Positions 35,865 to 44,921 of a stretch of DNA of 64,000 nt are shown piece by piece (the stretch's first letter is position 1; every line of letters begins with the position of its first letter). This stretch comes from Paracoccaceae bacterium (GTDB lineage: Bacteria > Pseudomonadota > Alphaproteobacteria > Rhodobacterales > Rhodobacteraceae): positions 186,001 through 250,000 of the forward strand of contig WGNF01000003.1 in assembly GCA_016124615.1 (NCBI GenBank). Direction: 5' to 3'. Position numbers and translations under genes: made by a program. Under the pieces are notes generated by a model. The model searched no databases. It was given only the letters and a program-made list of their open reading frames with translations, and was not told the DNA's origin.

Positions 35865-36896
35865 TCATGTCTCCGGAAAGGTCAGGGTGTCGGGGCCCAG
35901 CGGCGCCAGCAGCGCGGCGACCGTGTCGGGCGAGGGGGCGGTGAGGCGCCAGCGCGGCTTGCGATCCTTGTCGATCACCGCGGCGCGGACGCCTTCGAGG
36001 AAATCGGTCTGGTGCACGGCGCGGTATGTGAACCTGTATTCGGCTTCCAGCGCCCGCCGCAGGTCGGGCGCCGCCCGCTGCGACCGGATCATCGCCAGCG
36101 TGCAGGCCATCGACAGCGGCGAATTGCGCGCGATCACCTTCAGCGTCTCGGCGGCGAAGGCGGATCCAGTGGATTCCAGCGCTGCGCGGATCGATTCGAC
36201 TGTTTCGATTGCGAACAGGCGTTCAATTTCGGGCAGCAGCGCGGCCAGCTTGCTGTCGGGCGCCGTCTGCGCGGCGGCGGTGACCGCCCCCACGTCGTCG
36301 GTCGTGCAAAGCGTGGCGACCAGCGCAGGCCAGTCGGCCTCTGGCACGAAGAGATCGGCGAAGCCCGCAAGGATCGCGTCGCCCGGCCCCATCCGCGTGC
36401 CGGTCAGCCCGAGGTAGTCGCCCAGATGCCCCGGCGCGCGCGCCAGAAGGTAGGTGCCGCCGACATCGGGGATCAGGCCGATGCCGCATTCCGGCATGGC
36501 GACCTGCGCGGTTTCGCCGACCACGCGGGGGTGGCCGTGGCAGCCCACGCCGACGCCGCCGCCCATGATGAAGCCGTGCATCAGGCTGACCACCGGCTTT
36601 GGATACTCCGCCAGCCGCAGGTTCATGCGGTATTCGTCGCGCCAGAAGTCGCGCGCCATCCCGGCCTCGCCGGTGATGCCCTCGGCATAGACCTTGGCGA
36701 TATCGCCCCCGGCACAGAAGGCGCGCGGCCCGGCGCCGTCGATCAGGACCAGCGCTACCGCCGGGTCGTGCGCCCAGCCGATCAGCGCCGCATCCATCGC
36801 AAGCGCCATGCCCGGCGTCAGCGCGTTCAGCGCCGCGGGCCGGTTCAGCGTGATGCGCCCGGCGCGGCCTTCGATGCGGATCAGAACTTCGTCCAT
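35865..36896 (-). CDS. Enoyl-CoA hydratase/isomerase family, probable 3-hydroxyisobutyryl-CoA hydrolase
   Basis: This 343-residue crotonase-fold protein starts MDEVLIRIEGRAGRITLNRPAALNAL and includes AFCAGGDIAKVYAEG and SLMHGFIMGGGVGVGCHGHPRVVGE. PECGIGLIPDVGGTYLLARAPG follows. The length and the AGGDIxxVY plus PECxIGLxPDVGG pattern match 3-hydroxyisobutyryl-CoA hydrolase rather than short enoyl-CoA hydratases. It would release 3-hydroxyisobutyrate for MmsB next door. No separate methacrylyl-CoA hydratase gene is visible here, so either this enzyme covers that step or another locus does. Confidence 0.9.
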   Translation of the reverse strand: MDEVLIRIEGRAGRITLNRPAALNALTPGMALAMDAALIGWAHDPAVALVLIDGAGPRAFCAGGDIAKVYAEGITGEAGMARDFWRDEYRMNLRLAEYPKPVVSLMHGFIMGGGVGVGCHGHPRVVGETAQVAMPECGIGLIPDVGGTYLLARAPGHLGDYLGLTGTRMGPGDAILAGFADLFVPEADWPALVATLCTTDDVGAVTAAAQTAPDSKLAALLPEIERLFAIETVESIRAALESTGSAFAAETLKVIARNSPLSMACTLAMIRSQRAAPDLRRALEAEYRFTYRAVHQTDFLEGVRAAVIDKDRKPRWRLTAPSPDTVAALLAPLGPDTLTFPET

Positions 36897-38041
36897 CAGG
36901 CCCGCCCCTCGATCAGGCTGCGCGAGATGATCAGCCGCATGATCTCGTTCGTGCCTTCCAGAATCTGGTGAACCCGCAGATCGCGCACGATCTTTTCAAT
37001 GCCGTAGTCGGCAAGATAGCCGTAGCCGCCGTGCAGTTGCAGGCAGGCGTTGGTAACCTCGAAGGCGGCATCGGTCACCATCAGCTTGGCCATCGCGCAG
37101 AATTTTGTCGCATCCGACGCCTTGGCATCCAGCTTCCACGCCGCCTGCCGCAGGAAGGTGCGCGCCGATTGCAGCCGCACCTCCAATTCGGCCAGCCGGA
37201 ATTGCAGCGCCTGAAACTGATCGAGCGTCTTCCCGAACGCCTTGCGCTCGGCCATATAGGCCAGCGTCGCGTCGAACGCCGCCTGCGCGCCGCCCAAAGC
37301 CGAGGCCGCAATGTTCAGCCGTCCGCCGTCGAGCCCCGCCATCGCATAGGCAAAGCCGCGCCCCTCTTCGCCCAGCAGGTTGGCGGCGGGCAGGGCGCAG
37401 CCGTCCATCTGCACCGCCCGCGTGGGCTGCGCGCGCCAGCCCATCTTTTGCTCCAGCCCGCCAAAGCTCAGCCCCGGCGTTCCGTCTTCCAGCACCAGCG
37501 CCGAAATGCCTTTCGGCCCCTCGGCCCCACTGCGCGCCATGACGATGTAGACATCGGAATAGCCGCCGCCCGAGATGAAGGCCTTGGTGCCGGTCAACAC
37601 ATAGCCGTCGTTGCTGCGTTCGGCCTTGGTGCGCAGCGCCGCCGCGTCAGAGCCGGAACCGGGTTCGGTCAGGCAGTAGGAAAACACCTGATCCATCGTG
37701 CAGAGGCCGGGCAGGAACCGGGCCTTCAACGCCTCGGAGCCGAAGCTTTCGATCATCGAGCCGCACATGTTGTGGATGGAAAGAAACGCCGACACCGCCG
37801 GGCAGGCCATCGCCAGCGCCTCGAACACCAGCGTGGCGTCGAGCCGTGAGAGGCCCGATCCGCCATAGGTTTCAGAGACATAGATGCCGCCCAGCCCCAG
37901 CGCCGCGACCTTGGGCCAGAGCGTTTTGGGGATCGTTCCCTCCGCCTCCCAGGCGCGGGCATGGGGCGCGATCTCGGCGGCACCGAAGTCGCGCGCCATG
38001 TCGAAGATTGCCTGCTGTTCCTCGCTCAGCGCAAAGTCCAT
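36896..38041 (-). CDS. Acyl-CoA dehydrogenase, probable isobutyryl-CoA dehydrogenase
   Basis: This 381-residue FAD enzyme has the acyl-CoA dehydrogenase motifs QVFSYCLTEPGSGSDAAALRTKAE and TGTKAFISGGGYSDVYIVMARSG, and the C-terminal LQLHGGYGYLADYGIEKIVRDLRVHQILEGTNEIMRLIISR. The DYGIEKIVRD stretch is like human ACAD8 and other isobutyryl-CoA dehydrogenases. The catalytic base is expected in the ILEGTNE region. It makes methacrylyl-CoA, the first committed oxidation of valine-derived acyl-CoA. A strong GGAGGA precedes the ATG. The stop overlaps the next gene by 1 bp. Confidence 0.93.
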   Translation of the reverse strand: MDFALSEEQQAIFDMARDFGAAEIAPHARAWEAEGTIPKTLWPKVAALGLGGIYVSETYGGSGLSRLDATLVFEALAMACPAVSAFLSIHNMCGSMIESFGSEALKARFLPGLCTMDQVFSYCLTEPGSGSDAAALRTKAERSNDGYVLTGTKAFISGGGYSDVYIVMARSGAEGPKGISALVLEDGTPGLSFGGLEQKMGWRAQPTRAVQMDGCALPAANLLGEEGRGFAYAMAGLDGGRLNIAASALGGAQAAFDATLAYMAERKAFGKTLDQFQALQFRLAELEVRLQSARTFLRQAAWKLDAKASDATKFCAMAKLMVTDAAFEVTNACLQLHGGYGYLADYGIEKIVRDLRVHQILEGTNEIMRLIISRSLIEGRA

Positions 38042-38114
38042 CCGTTCCTCCTCGAAATGAACGTGTGTTCACTGATTGCACCGGCCCCGGCGGGGCAGGG
38101 CCGGGCGGCGGCCG

Positions 38115-38534
38115 TCAGCCCGCCGCGGCCAGCAGGTCGACCACCCTCGTTTCGGTCTGGCCCAGGAAGGCCAGCGCGGCCTCCTCGGTCTCGAAGATGC
38201 GTGGCACCACGCCCGATGTGCCATCCCACGACCGGATCGCCAGCGCCGCCAGCGTGCGCGCGGGTTCCGACGGGGCGTAATAGGCCACCAGCGTCTGCAC
38301 CCCCTGCGCCACGAAAACCTCGGCCTTCATCGCCTGCAACGCGATCACGCCGACAAAGTCGCGCTCCACCGCCGTCACGCCGCTCAGGTCCACGAACTGC
38401 CGCTGGCCGGGGCGGCAGTCGGGGTGCTGGGCATAGGCCGAGAAGGCGTGGAAACTGTCTTCCAGCCGGGCGAACCCTTCGTAGAGAACGTAGACGAGTC
38501 CGCGCTCGGTCAGGATCCGGAAGCTGACGGCCAT
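38115..38534 (-). CDS. STAS/SpoIIAA-like small protein
   Basis: This 139-residue protein has alternating strands and helices: MAVSFRILTERGLVYVLYEGFARLEDSFHAFSAYAQHPDCRPGQRQFVDLSGV, then VIALQAMKAEVF, VQTLVAYYAPSEPARTLAALAIRSW and a helix ending EEAALAFLG. The pattern resembles SpoIIAA/STAS-like folds found in many proteobacterial one-domain proteins. It has no catalytic motif and no membrane segment. Its position inside the valine operon, between mmsA and the acyl-CoA dehydrogenase, is odd and suggests a regulatory or scaffolding role; that is inference. Confidence 0.7.
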   Translation of the reverse strand: MAVSFRILTERGLVYVLYEGFARLEDSFHAFSAYAQHPDCRPGQRQFVDLSGVTAVERDFVGVIALQAMKAEVFVAQGVQTLVAYYAPSEPARTLAALAIRSWDGTSGVVPRIFETEEAALAFLGQTETRVVDLLAAAG

Positions 38535-38656
38535 AGTTTCCTCGTGGCAGATGACGTGCCGATCTCCTTTTCAGACCACGGAACGCCAAGCGAATCAACG
38601 TCTTCCTCCGTCGCGGGGCCGCCCGCTGCTGGATGTTCCTGTAATGTCCGCCGCCG

Positions 38657-38683
38657 GGCCGGGGGACCGGCAGCCCCCCGGCC
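38657..38683. repeat. GC-rich hairpin after mmsA
   Basis: Arms GGCCGGGGG (38657-38665) and CCCCCGGCC (38675-38683) enclose a 9-nt loop. It lies 8 bp beyond the mmsA stop, inside the 156-bp gap before the STAS-like gene. Without a U-tract it may only weaken read-through or stabilise the mmsA end. Confidence 0.5.
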
Positions 38684-38690
38684 GCCAGCG

Positions 38691-40190
38691 TCACTCCATC
38701 GGTTTGAAGTTCAGCGCCGCACCTTCGCGGATGCCGCTGGGCCAGCGCGCGGTTACCGTCTTGGTGCGGGTGTAGAAGCGGAAGGCGTCCGGCCCGTGCT
38801 GGTTCAGGTCGCCGAAGCCGGATTTTTTCCAGCCGCCAAAGGTGTGGTAGGCCAGCGGCACCGGGATCGGCACGTTGATGCCGATCATGCCGATGTTGAT
38901 GCGGGCGGCGAAGTCGCGGGCGGTGTCGCCGTCGCGGGTAAAGATCGCGGTGCCGTTGCCGTATTCATGGTCCATCGCGTAGGCCAGCGCCTCTTCGTAG
39001 TCCTTCGCGCGCACGGTCGACAGCACCGGGCCAAAGATCTCCTGCTTGTAGATCTCCATGTCGCGGGTGACGTGGTCAAAGAGGGTCGGGCCGACGAAGA
39101 AGCCGTTTTCGTAGCCTTGCAGTTTGAAATCGCGGCCGTCGGTGACCAGCGTCGCGCCCTGTTCGACGCCGGACCCGATCAGGCCCTTCACCCGCTCCAT
39201 CGCGGCATGGGTGACCAGCGGACCGTAATCGACATCGTTGCCCGCGGTATAGGGGCCGACCTTCAGCTTTTCGATGCGCGGGATCAGCCGTTCGATCAGC
39301 GCATCGGCGGTGGCGTCACCGACCGGCACCGCGACCGAGATCGCCATGCAGCGTTCGCCCGCCGCACCATAGCCCGCGCCGATCAGCGCGTCGGCGGCCT
39401 GATCCATGTCGGCGTCCGGCATGATGATCATGTGGTTCTTGGCGCCGCCGAAGCACTGCACGCGCTTGCCGTTGGTGCAGCCGCGGCCATAGATGTACTG
39501 CGCGATCGGGGTGGAGCCGACGAAGCCGATGGCGGCGACGGTCGGGTTGTCGAGGATGGCGTCCACCGCCTCCTTGTCGCCGTTCACCACTTGCAGGATG
39601 CCGTCGGGCAGGCCCGCCTCTTTCAAGAGCTCGCCCAGCATCAGCGGCACCGAGGGGTCACGTTCCGACGGTTTCAGGATGAAGGCGTTGCCAGAGGACA
39701 GCGCCGGGCCCATTTTCCACATCGGGATCATGGCGGGGAAGTTGAACGGGGTGATTCCGGCGGCAACGCCAAGGGGTTGGCGCATGGAATACATGTCGAT
39801 GCCGGGGCCGGCGCTGTCGGTGAACTCGCCTTTCAGCATCTGCGGCGCGCCGATGCAGTATTCGATCACTTCCAGCCCGCGCTGCACGTCGCCCTTGGCG
39901 TCGGGGATGGTCTTGCCATGCTCGCGGCTCAGCGCCTCGGCCAGCTTGTCCATGTCGCGGTTCAGAAGGCGGACGAATTCCATCATCACGCGGGCGCGGC
40001 GCTGCGGGTTGGTGGCGCCCCATTTCGGCTGCGCGGCGGCAGCGGCGGCAACGGCGGCGTCAAGCTCGGCCTTCGAGGCCAGCGGCACGCGGGCCTGCAC
40101 TTCGCCGGTGGCAGGGTTGAAGACATCGGCGAAGCGGCCCGAGGTGCCCTTGACGTGCTTGCCGTTGATCCAGTGGCTGAGTTCGTTCAT
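38691..40190 (-). CDS. mmsA: CoA-acylating methylmalonate-semialdehyde dehydrogenase
   Basis: This roughly 499-residue ALDH-fold enzyme converts methylmalonate semialdehyde to propionyl-CoA, ending valine catabolism and also serving thymine and inositol pathways. It opens MNELSHWINGKHVKGTSGRFADVFNPATGEV and holds the family-specific GVAAGITPFNFPAMIPMWKMG, FVGSTPIAQYIYGRG and the catalytic Cys in YGAAGERCMAISVAVPVG. The Arg/His CoA-site region appears as FGGAKNHMIIMPDADMDQAADAL. I choose the second ATG, because GGAGGAG is correctly spaced from it. The LysR gene is divergent, and the rest of the valine genes follow downstream. Confidence 0.96.
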   Translation of the reverse strand: MNELSHWINGKHVKGTSGRFADVFNPATGEVQARVPLASKAELDAAVAAAAAAQPKWGATNPQRRARVMMEFVRLLNRDMDKLAEALSREHGKTIPDAKGDVQRGLEVIEYCIGAPQMLKGEFTDSAGPGIDMYSMRQPLGVAAGITPFNFPAMIPMWKMGPALSSGNAFILKPSERDPSVPLMLGELLKEAGLPDGILQVVNGDKEAVDAILDNPTVAAIGFVGSTPIAQYIYGRGCTNGKRVQCFGGAKNHMIIMPDADMDQAADALIGAGYGAAGERCMAISVAVPVGDATADALIERLIPRIEKLKVGPYTAGNDVDYGPLVTHAAMERVKGLIGSGVEQGATLVTDGRDFKLQGYENGFFVGPTLFDHVTRDMEIYKQEIFGPVLSTVRAKDYEEALAYAMDHEYGNGTAIFTRDGDTARDFAARINIGMIGINVPIPVPLAYHTFGGWKKSGFGDLNQHGPDAFRFYTRTKTVTARWPSGIREGAALNFKPME

Positions 40191-40270
40191 CGCCATCTCC
40201 TCCGTATATGGTTGGCGGCATCCTAGGCTTGCGTTTTTGCCGGGAAAAGGGGCAAGACTTCAAAAGGGTT

Positions 40271-40284
40271 TTGCAATTCTGCAA
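40271..40284. promoter_or_regulatory. Putative LysR box TTGCA-ATTC-TGCAA
   Basis: A 14-bp dyad with perfect 5-bp arms sits in the 104-bp region between mmsA and its divergent LysR gene, 10 bp before the LysR ATG. LysR-type sites are T-N11-A dyads, so this is a natural autorepression site. A second looser TTGCC...GGCAA pair lies just upstream. Confidence 0.45.
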
Positions 40285-40294
40285 GGGTAGGGCG

Positions 40295-41188
40295 ATGGCC
40301 GACTGGGATGATCTGCGCGTGTTCCTGGCCGTGGCGCGGGCCGAAAGCCTGAGCCGCGCGGGCCGGGTGCTGAAGATCGACCCGGCCACGGTGGGCCGCC
40401 GCGTCGCCCGGCTGGAAGAGGCGTTGGGGGCGCGGCTGTTCACCAAGGGGCCGCAAGGCTACGCGCTGACCGAAGAGGGCACGCGGCTCCTGGATCATGC
40501 GGTGCGCACCGAACAGGCGGTGGCCGGCGCGCTGGAAGAGGTGCGCGGCGGCGCGGGGCAGCTTTCCGGGCAGATCCGCATCGGCGCGCCGGATGGCTGC
40601 GCGACCTATGTGCTGCCGCAGGTGGTGGCGGCGATCTGCGACGACAATCCGGGGCTGGAGGTGCAGATCGTGGCGCTGCCGCGCGTCTTCAACCTGTCGA
40701 AACGCGAGGCCGATATGGCGATCGCGGTCAGCCGCCCCGAGGCCGGGCGGCTGACGGTGCAGAAGATCACCGACTACCACCTGCATCTGGCCGCCAACCG
40801 TGCCTATCTGGCCCGCCATCCGGCGATCACCGGCACCGCCGACCTGAAGCATCACCGCTTTGTCGGCTATATCGCCGACATGATCTTTGACAAGGAACTG
40901 GACTACCTCGGCGAGGTCGGGGCGGGGCCGGTGCCGCTGGCCTCGAACTCGGTCACGGTGCAGCTGAACTGGGTGCGGCAGGGCGCGGGCGTCGCCGTGG
41001 TGCATGATTTCGCGCTGCCGACGGCGCCCGAGGCGGTGCGGGTGCTGGCCGATCAGGTGGCGCTGACGCGGGCGTTCTATCTGATCCGCCACGCCGACGA
41101 CCGCCGGGTGGAGCGGCTGAACCGCTTCGCCGACCTTCTGGCGCATGGCGTGCGGCGCGAAGTCGCGCGGCTTGAAAGCCTCGCTTGA
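40295..41188 (+). CDS. LysR family transcriptional regulator (next to mmsA)
   Basis: This 297-residue regulator has an N-terminal HTH (WDDLRVFLAVARAESLSRAGRVLKIDPATVGRRVARLEEALGARLFTKGPQGYALTEEG) and a periplasmic-binding-like effector domain with IRIGAPDGCATYVLPQVV. The recognition segment DPATVGRRVARLE is a variant of the usual SQSAVSRQI. Divergent orientation next to mmsA suggests that it controls the valine operon in response to a branched-chain intermediate (inference). I chose the ATG at 40295 because AGGG precedes it; the longer frame from 40208 covers the intergenic promoter. Confidence 0.9.
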   Translation: MADWDDLRVFLAVARAESLSRAGRVLKIDPATVGRRVARLEEALGARLFTKGPQGYALTEEGTRLLDHAVRTEQAVAGALEEVRGGAGQLSGQIRIGAPDGCATYVLPQVVAAICDDNPGLEVQIVALPRVFNLSKREADMAIAVSRPEAGRLTVQKITDYHLHLAANRAYLARHPAITGTADLKHHRFVGYIADMIFDKELDYLGEVGAGPVPLASNSVTVQLNWVRQGAGVAVVHDFALPTAPEAVRVLADQVALTRAFYLIRHADDRRVERLNRFADLLAHGVRREVARLESLA

Positions 41189-41241
41189 CAGAATGTCGCA
41201 GGGGACCGACCCTGAAGGCTCACCTTGGAGGAGGGGTATTC

Positions 41242-41676
41242 ATGCTCGTTCAACAGATCCTTAGCGGCAAGCCCGAGGGCGTGGTGGTCACCGTGCCGCC
41301 CGGAACCTCGGTCGCGGAAGCGGTCGAGATTCTCTCGGCGCGGCGGATCGGGGCGTTGATCGTCTCGACCGATGGCCGCCACGTCGCGGGTATCCTGTCG
41401 GAACGCGACGTGGTGCGCGAACTGGGCCGCCGCGGCCCGGCCTGCCTGAACGATCCGGTTGAAAAGCTGATGACCACGGCCATCATCGGTTGCAGCACGG
41501 ACGAAAGCACCGAAAGCGTGATGCAGAAGATGACCGATGGCCGCTTTCGCCACATGCCGGTGATGCAGGGCGCCGTGATGGTCGGCCTGATCTCGATCGG
41601 CGACGTGGTGAAGGCGCGGCTGTCGGAACTGGCGATGGAAAAGGATGCGCTGGAAGGGATGATCAAGGGGTTCTGA
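41242..41676 (+). CDS. CBS domain pair protein
   Basis: This 144-residue protein consists of two CBS motifs: VVTVPPGTSVAEAVEILSARRIGALIVSTDGRHVAGILSERDVVRELGRRG and IGCSTDESTESVMQKMTDGRFRHMPVMQGAVMVGLISIGDVVKARLSEL. Such stand-alone Bateman modules bind adenine nucleotides or NADH and modulate partners. GGAGGAGGGG precedes the ATG at 41242. It is flanked by LysR upstream and coaD downstream. The partner is unknown. Confidence 0.9.
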   Translation: MLVQQILSGKPEGVVVTVPPGTSVAEAVEILSARRIGALIVSTDGRHVAGILSERDVVRELGRRGPACLNDPVEKLMTTAIIGCSTDESTESVMQKMTDGRFRHMPVMQGAVMVGLISIGDVVKARLSELAMEKDALEGMIKGF

Positions 41677-41742
41677 GGCGGGTGGGGTCTTGCAAACCGC
41701 CGCGCAATCTTGTTGCGTGCCGGAAACGTTCTGGAGGACCCC

Positions 41743-42234
41743 ATGCGCATCGGACTATATCCCGGCACTTTCGACCCGGTGACGCTTGGCCATCTGGACA
41801 TCATCCGCCGGGCCACCGTGCTGGTCGACCGGCTGGTGATCGGCGTTGCCATCAACCGTGACAAGAAGCCCCTGTTCTCGCTCGAGGAACGGGTGGCGAT
41901 GATCGAGGCGGAATGCGCCGGGCTGGCGCAGAAGACCGGCGTCGAGATCGTGGCGCATCCGTTCGAGAACCTGCTGATCGACTGCGCCCGCGACGTTGGC
42001 GCGGGCCTGATCATCCGCGGCCTGCGCGCGGTGGCGGATTTCGAATATGAATACCAGATGGTCGGCATGAACCGCGCGCTGGATGCCAGCGTCGAGACGG
42101 TGTTCCTGATGGCCGAGGCGCGGCATCAGGCGATCGCCTCGAAACTGGTGAAGGAAATCGCCCGGCTGGGCGGCGACGTGTCGAAGTTCGTCACCCCGGC
42201 GGTGCGGGCGGCGCTGCTGGCGCGCGTCGGCTAG
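41743..42234 (+). CDS. coaD: Pantetheine-phosphate adenylyltransferase
   Basis: This 163-residue nucleotidyltransferase transfers AMP from ATP to 4'-phosphopantetheine, the penultimate step of CoA synthesis. It has the opening LYPGTFDPVTLGHLDIIRRA (the T/HxGH site), VGVAINRDKKPLFSLEERVAMI-type segment, IIRGLRAVADFEYEYQMVGMNR and the C-terminal VKEIARLGGDVSKFV. The start is the ATG at 41743. Hairpins downstream separate it from the DUF1127 pair. Confidence 0.97.
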   Translation: MRIGLYPGTFDPVTLGHLDIIRRATVLVDRLVIGVAINRDKKPLFSLEERVAMIEAECAGLAQKTGVEIVAHPFENLLIDCARDVGAGLIIRGLRAVADFEYEYQMVGMNRALDASVETVFLMAEARHQAIASKLVKEIARLGGDVSKFVTPAVRAALLARVG

Positions 42235-42288
42235 GCAGCGGTGGGCGCGCTGCCCCCCGGCCAGCCCACGGGGCTGGCGTCCTTCGCT

Positions 42289-42311
42289 GAAACGCCCCAC
42301 CGGGGCGTTTC
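42289..42311. terminator. Bidirectional terminator-like hairpin after coaD
   Basis: Arms GAAACGCCCC (42289-42298) and GGGGCGTTTC (42302-42311) have only a 3-nt loop ACC. A second dyad CCAGCCC-ACG-GGGCTGG lies at 42261-42277. The pair sits between convergent coaD and the DUF1127 operon. The TTTC at the right and GAAA at the left end give short U-runs in both directions. Confidence 0.6.
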
Positions 42312-42362
42312 CGGGCGCTCAGGATCCCCGTAGTATTTCCGCCAGAAAGAAACCGGGCGGGA

Positions 42363-42515
42363 TCAGGCGCCGTAGACGGCCTGATGCGCAAGATGGGCGA
42401 TGCGACCCGCGTCAAGGTGCAGATCGGCACGGATTTCGCGCGGCAGGCTGGTCATTTCGGCAACCGTGCGGTTGTAGGCGATGCGGGCGCGAACGCGGGC
42501 AAAGAGCGAGGTCAT
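42363..42515 (-). CDS. DUF1127-like mini-protein, second of pair (50 aa)
   Basis: The frame reads MTSLFARVRARIAYNRTVAEM, then TSLPREIRADLHLDAGRIAHLAHQAVYGA. It shows the DUF1127 features of a small basic helical protein with an Arg-rich first helix and an L-D-aGRI-like second half. AAAGGAG lies 7 bp before the ATG. It starts 28 bp after the end of a related 54-residue gene and shares the AHxAVYGA terminus, so the two are tandem duplicates in one operon. DUF1127 proteins of Rhodobacter are tied to stress response, RNA turnover and phosphate or carbon regulation. Confidence 0.75.
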   Translation of the reverse strand: MTSLFARVRARIAYNRTVAEMTSLPREIRADLHLDAGRIAHLAHQAVYGA

Positions 42516-42543
42516 GGCAGTGCTCCTTTCGGGGGGTGAGGCG

Positions 42544-42708
42544 TCAGGCGCCGTAGACGGCGCGGTGCGCGATGTTGCGGACGTCGCCCGCGTAAATGTC
42601 GAGGTCGAGCCGGGTGTCGAGCGGCAGCTGCGACAGTTCGGCGACGGTGCGCAGGTAGGCCACGCGATTGCGGGCGGCGGCGCGGAGGTTGGAAACGAGC
42701 GTTTTCAT
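42544..42708 (-). CDS. DUF1127-like mini-protein, first of pair (54 aa)
   Basis: The product MKTLVSNLRAAARNRVAYLR is followed by TVAELSQLPLDTRLDLDIYAGDVRNIAHRAVYGA. AAAGGATGCC precedes the ATG. The second half keeps the R-x-L-x-D-x..GDVRNIA pattern close to the DUF1127 core. A CGACGAC-N6-GTCGTCG stem at 42732-42751 lies in its leader. No in-frame extension upstream has convincing composition, so 42708 is the start. I see no certain promoter, though RpoH-type control is common for such genes. Confidence 0.78.
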   Translation of the reverse strand: MKTLVSNLRAAARNRVAYLRTVAELSQLPLDTRLDLDIYAGDVRNIAHRAVYGA

Positions 42709-42860
42709 CTTGGCATCCTTTCGGATCGGATCGACGACCCCATTGTCGTCGTGCCAAGATTTGGGCAAGGTGATGGCGCTAACAACTGCCGGGCGCCGCG
42801 TGGCGCCATGCGTTTGGCGCATGCCTTCGCCAGATATGCCGTAACGGATTGAGAAATCGG

Positions 42861-43484
42861 TCAGAACGGCGGCAGCGCACCGATGGCGACGAAGCCGCGC
42901 AGCATCTCGTCCACCGCGACTGCGGCAAGAATGATACCCATGACGCGGCTGATGATCGCCTCGCCGGTGATGCCGATCACCCTGTGGATCGGCGCGGCCA
43001 GCAGCATCAGCACCAGCGTGCAGGTCAGCACCAGCGCCATCAGCCCGGCGGTGGCGGCCTGCGCGGCCACCGCGACGCGGGTGTTGTCGGTCAGCACCAC
43101 GATGGCCAGCATCGCGCCGGGCGAGGCGATGGAGGGGATCGCCACCGGGAACACCGCGACATGGCGCGGATCGGGGGCGGGGCGGGTGGCGTCAAGGTCG
43201 GGCTGGCCAAAGATCATCGTCAGCGCGAAGAGCAAGAGCACCAGGCCGCCCGCAATCTGGAACGCGGGCAGCGGGATGTTCAGCGCCTCCAGCACGATCT
43301 GGCCGCCGATCAGGAAAGCCAGCAGCACCGCGAAGGCGACCAGCACCGCGCGGAACGCCACGGCGCGCCGCGCGGCGGCGGTGGCGCCGGTGGTGGCGGC
43401 CAGAAAGATCGGCAGCGTGCCGACCGGGTCGATCACCACCCAGAGCGTGATGAACTGCTGCAGCAGGATCGAGAAGGAGGGCAT
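42861..43484 (-). CDS. MarC family integral membrane protein, copy 2
   Basis: This 207-residue protein has SILLQQFITLWVVIDPVGTLPIFLAATTGATAAARRAVAFRAVLVAFAVLLAFLIGGQIVLEAL and FQIAGGLVLLLFALTMIFG. FPVAIPSIASPGAMLAIVVLT matches the MarC pattern, and the last helix VMGIILAAVAVDEMLRGFVAI is typical. It is only distantly similar to the MarC gene at 20603, so this is not a recent duplication. Start at the Met before PSFSILLQQF. It follows the gap gene by about 37 bp on the same strand. Confidence 0.88.
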   Translation of the reverse strand: MPSFSILLQQFITLWVVIDPVGTLPIFLAATTGATAAARRAVAFRAVLVAFAVLLAFLIGGQIVLEALNIPLPAFQIAGGLVLLLFALTMIFGQPDLDATRPAPDPRHVAVFPVAIPSIASPGAMLAIVVLTDNTRVAVAAQAATAGLMALVLTCTLVLMLLAAPIHRVIGITGEAIISRVMGIILAAVAVDEMLRGFVAIGALPPF

Positions 43485-43521
43485 CGGGGGAATCCGCGAG
43501 GTGAACTCCCCCGATGTGATG

Positions 43522-44523
<1,002 letters not shown>

Positions 44524-44622
44524 GAGCATCTTCCTTTTGCGAGGTGCGCGGCCCGGAGTGCGGTGGCCCGGGGTTGGGGCGCGGGGTTGATCTGGGGCGG
44601 CGGTCTCCGCTGGTGGTGCGAC

Positions 44623-44766
44623 CTAACGCCAGAATTCGAGGTAGTTGATGAAGGCCATGATCTTCTGGCCGAGGAACACCGCCAGTTGTGATTGAAAGAG
44701 GAAATGGTCGACGCCGAAGGTCAACACAAGCACGAGGCCGAGGATCAGCGCGAGGCGGTCGGTCAC
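44623..44766 (-). CDS. Small one-TM protein upstream of gap (47 aa)
   Basis: A GTG start at 44766 gives MTDRLALILGLVLVLTFGVDHFLFQSQLAVFLGQ then KIMAFINYLEFWR. It has one hydrophobic helix, a short loop and an amphipathic end finishing EFWR. It sits 99 bp ahead of gap on the same strand. I recall similar small proteins beside gap in other Rhodobacterales, but I cannot assign a role. GGGGCCAGACC before the GTG is a weak ribosome site, so the start is uncertain. Confidence 0.65.
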   Translation of the reverse strand: MTDRLALILGLVLVLTFGVDHFLFQSQLAVFLGQKIMAFINYLEFWR

Positions 44767-44921
44767 GGTCTGGCCCCGGATGATGAGGGATCGGGAAGGT
44801 TGCGCCGGACCATAGTGGAAGCGGGCGGCAGGGTGAAGCCCGCAACCGGGTGGCGCGACCCCTTGGCGCGGTCGGCGCACGCGCTAGGTGGCGCTGCGGG
44901 GACGGCAGGAAAGGATGCCGG

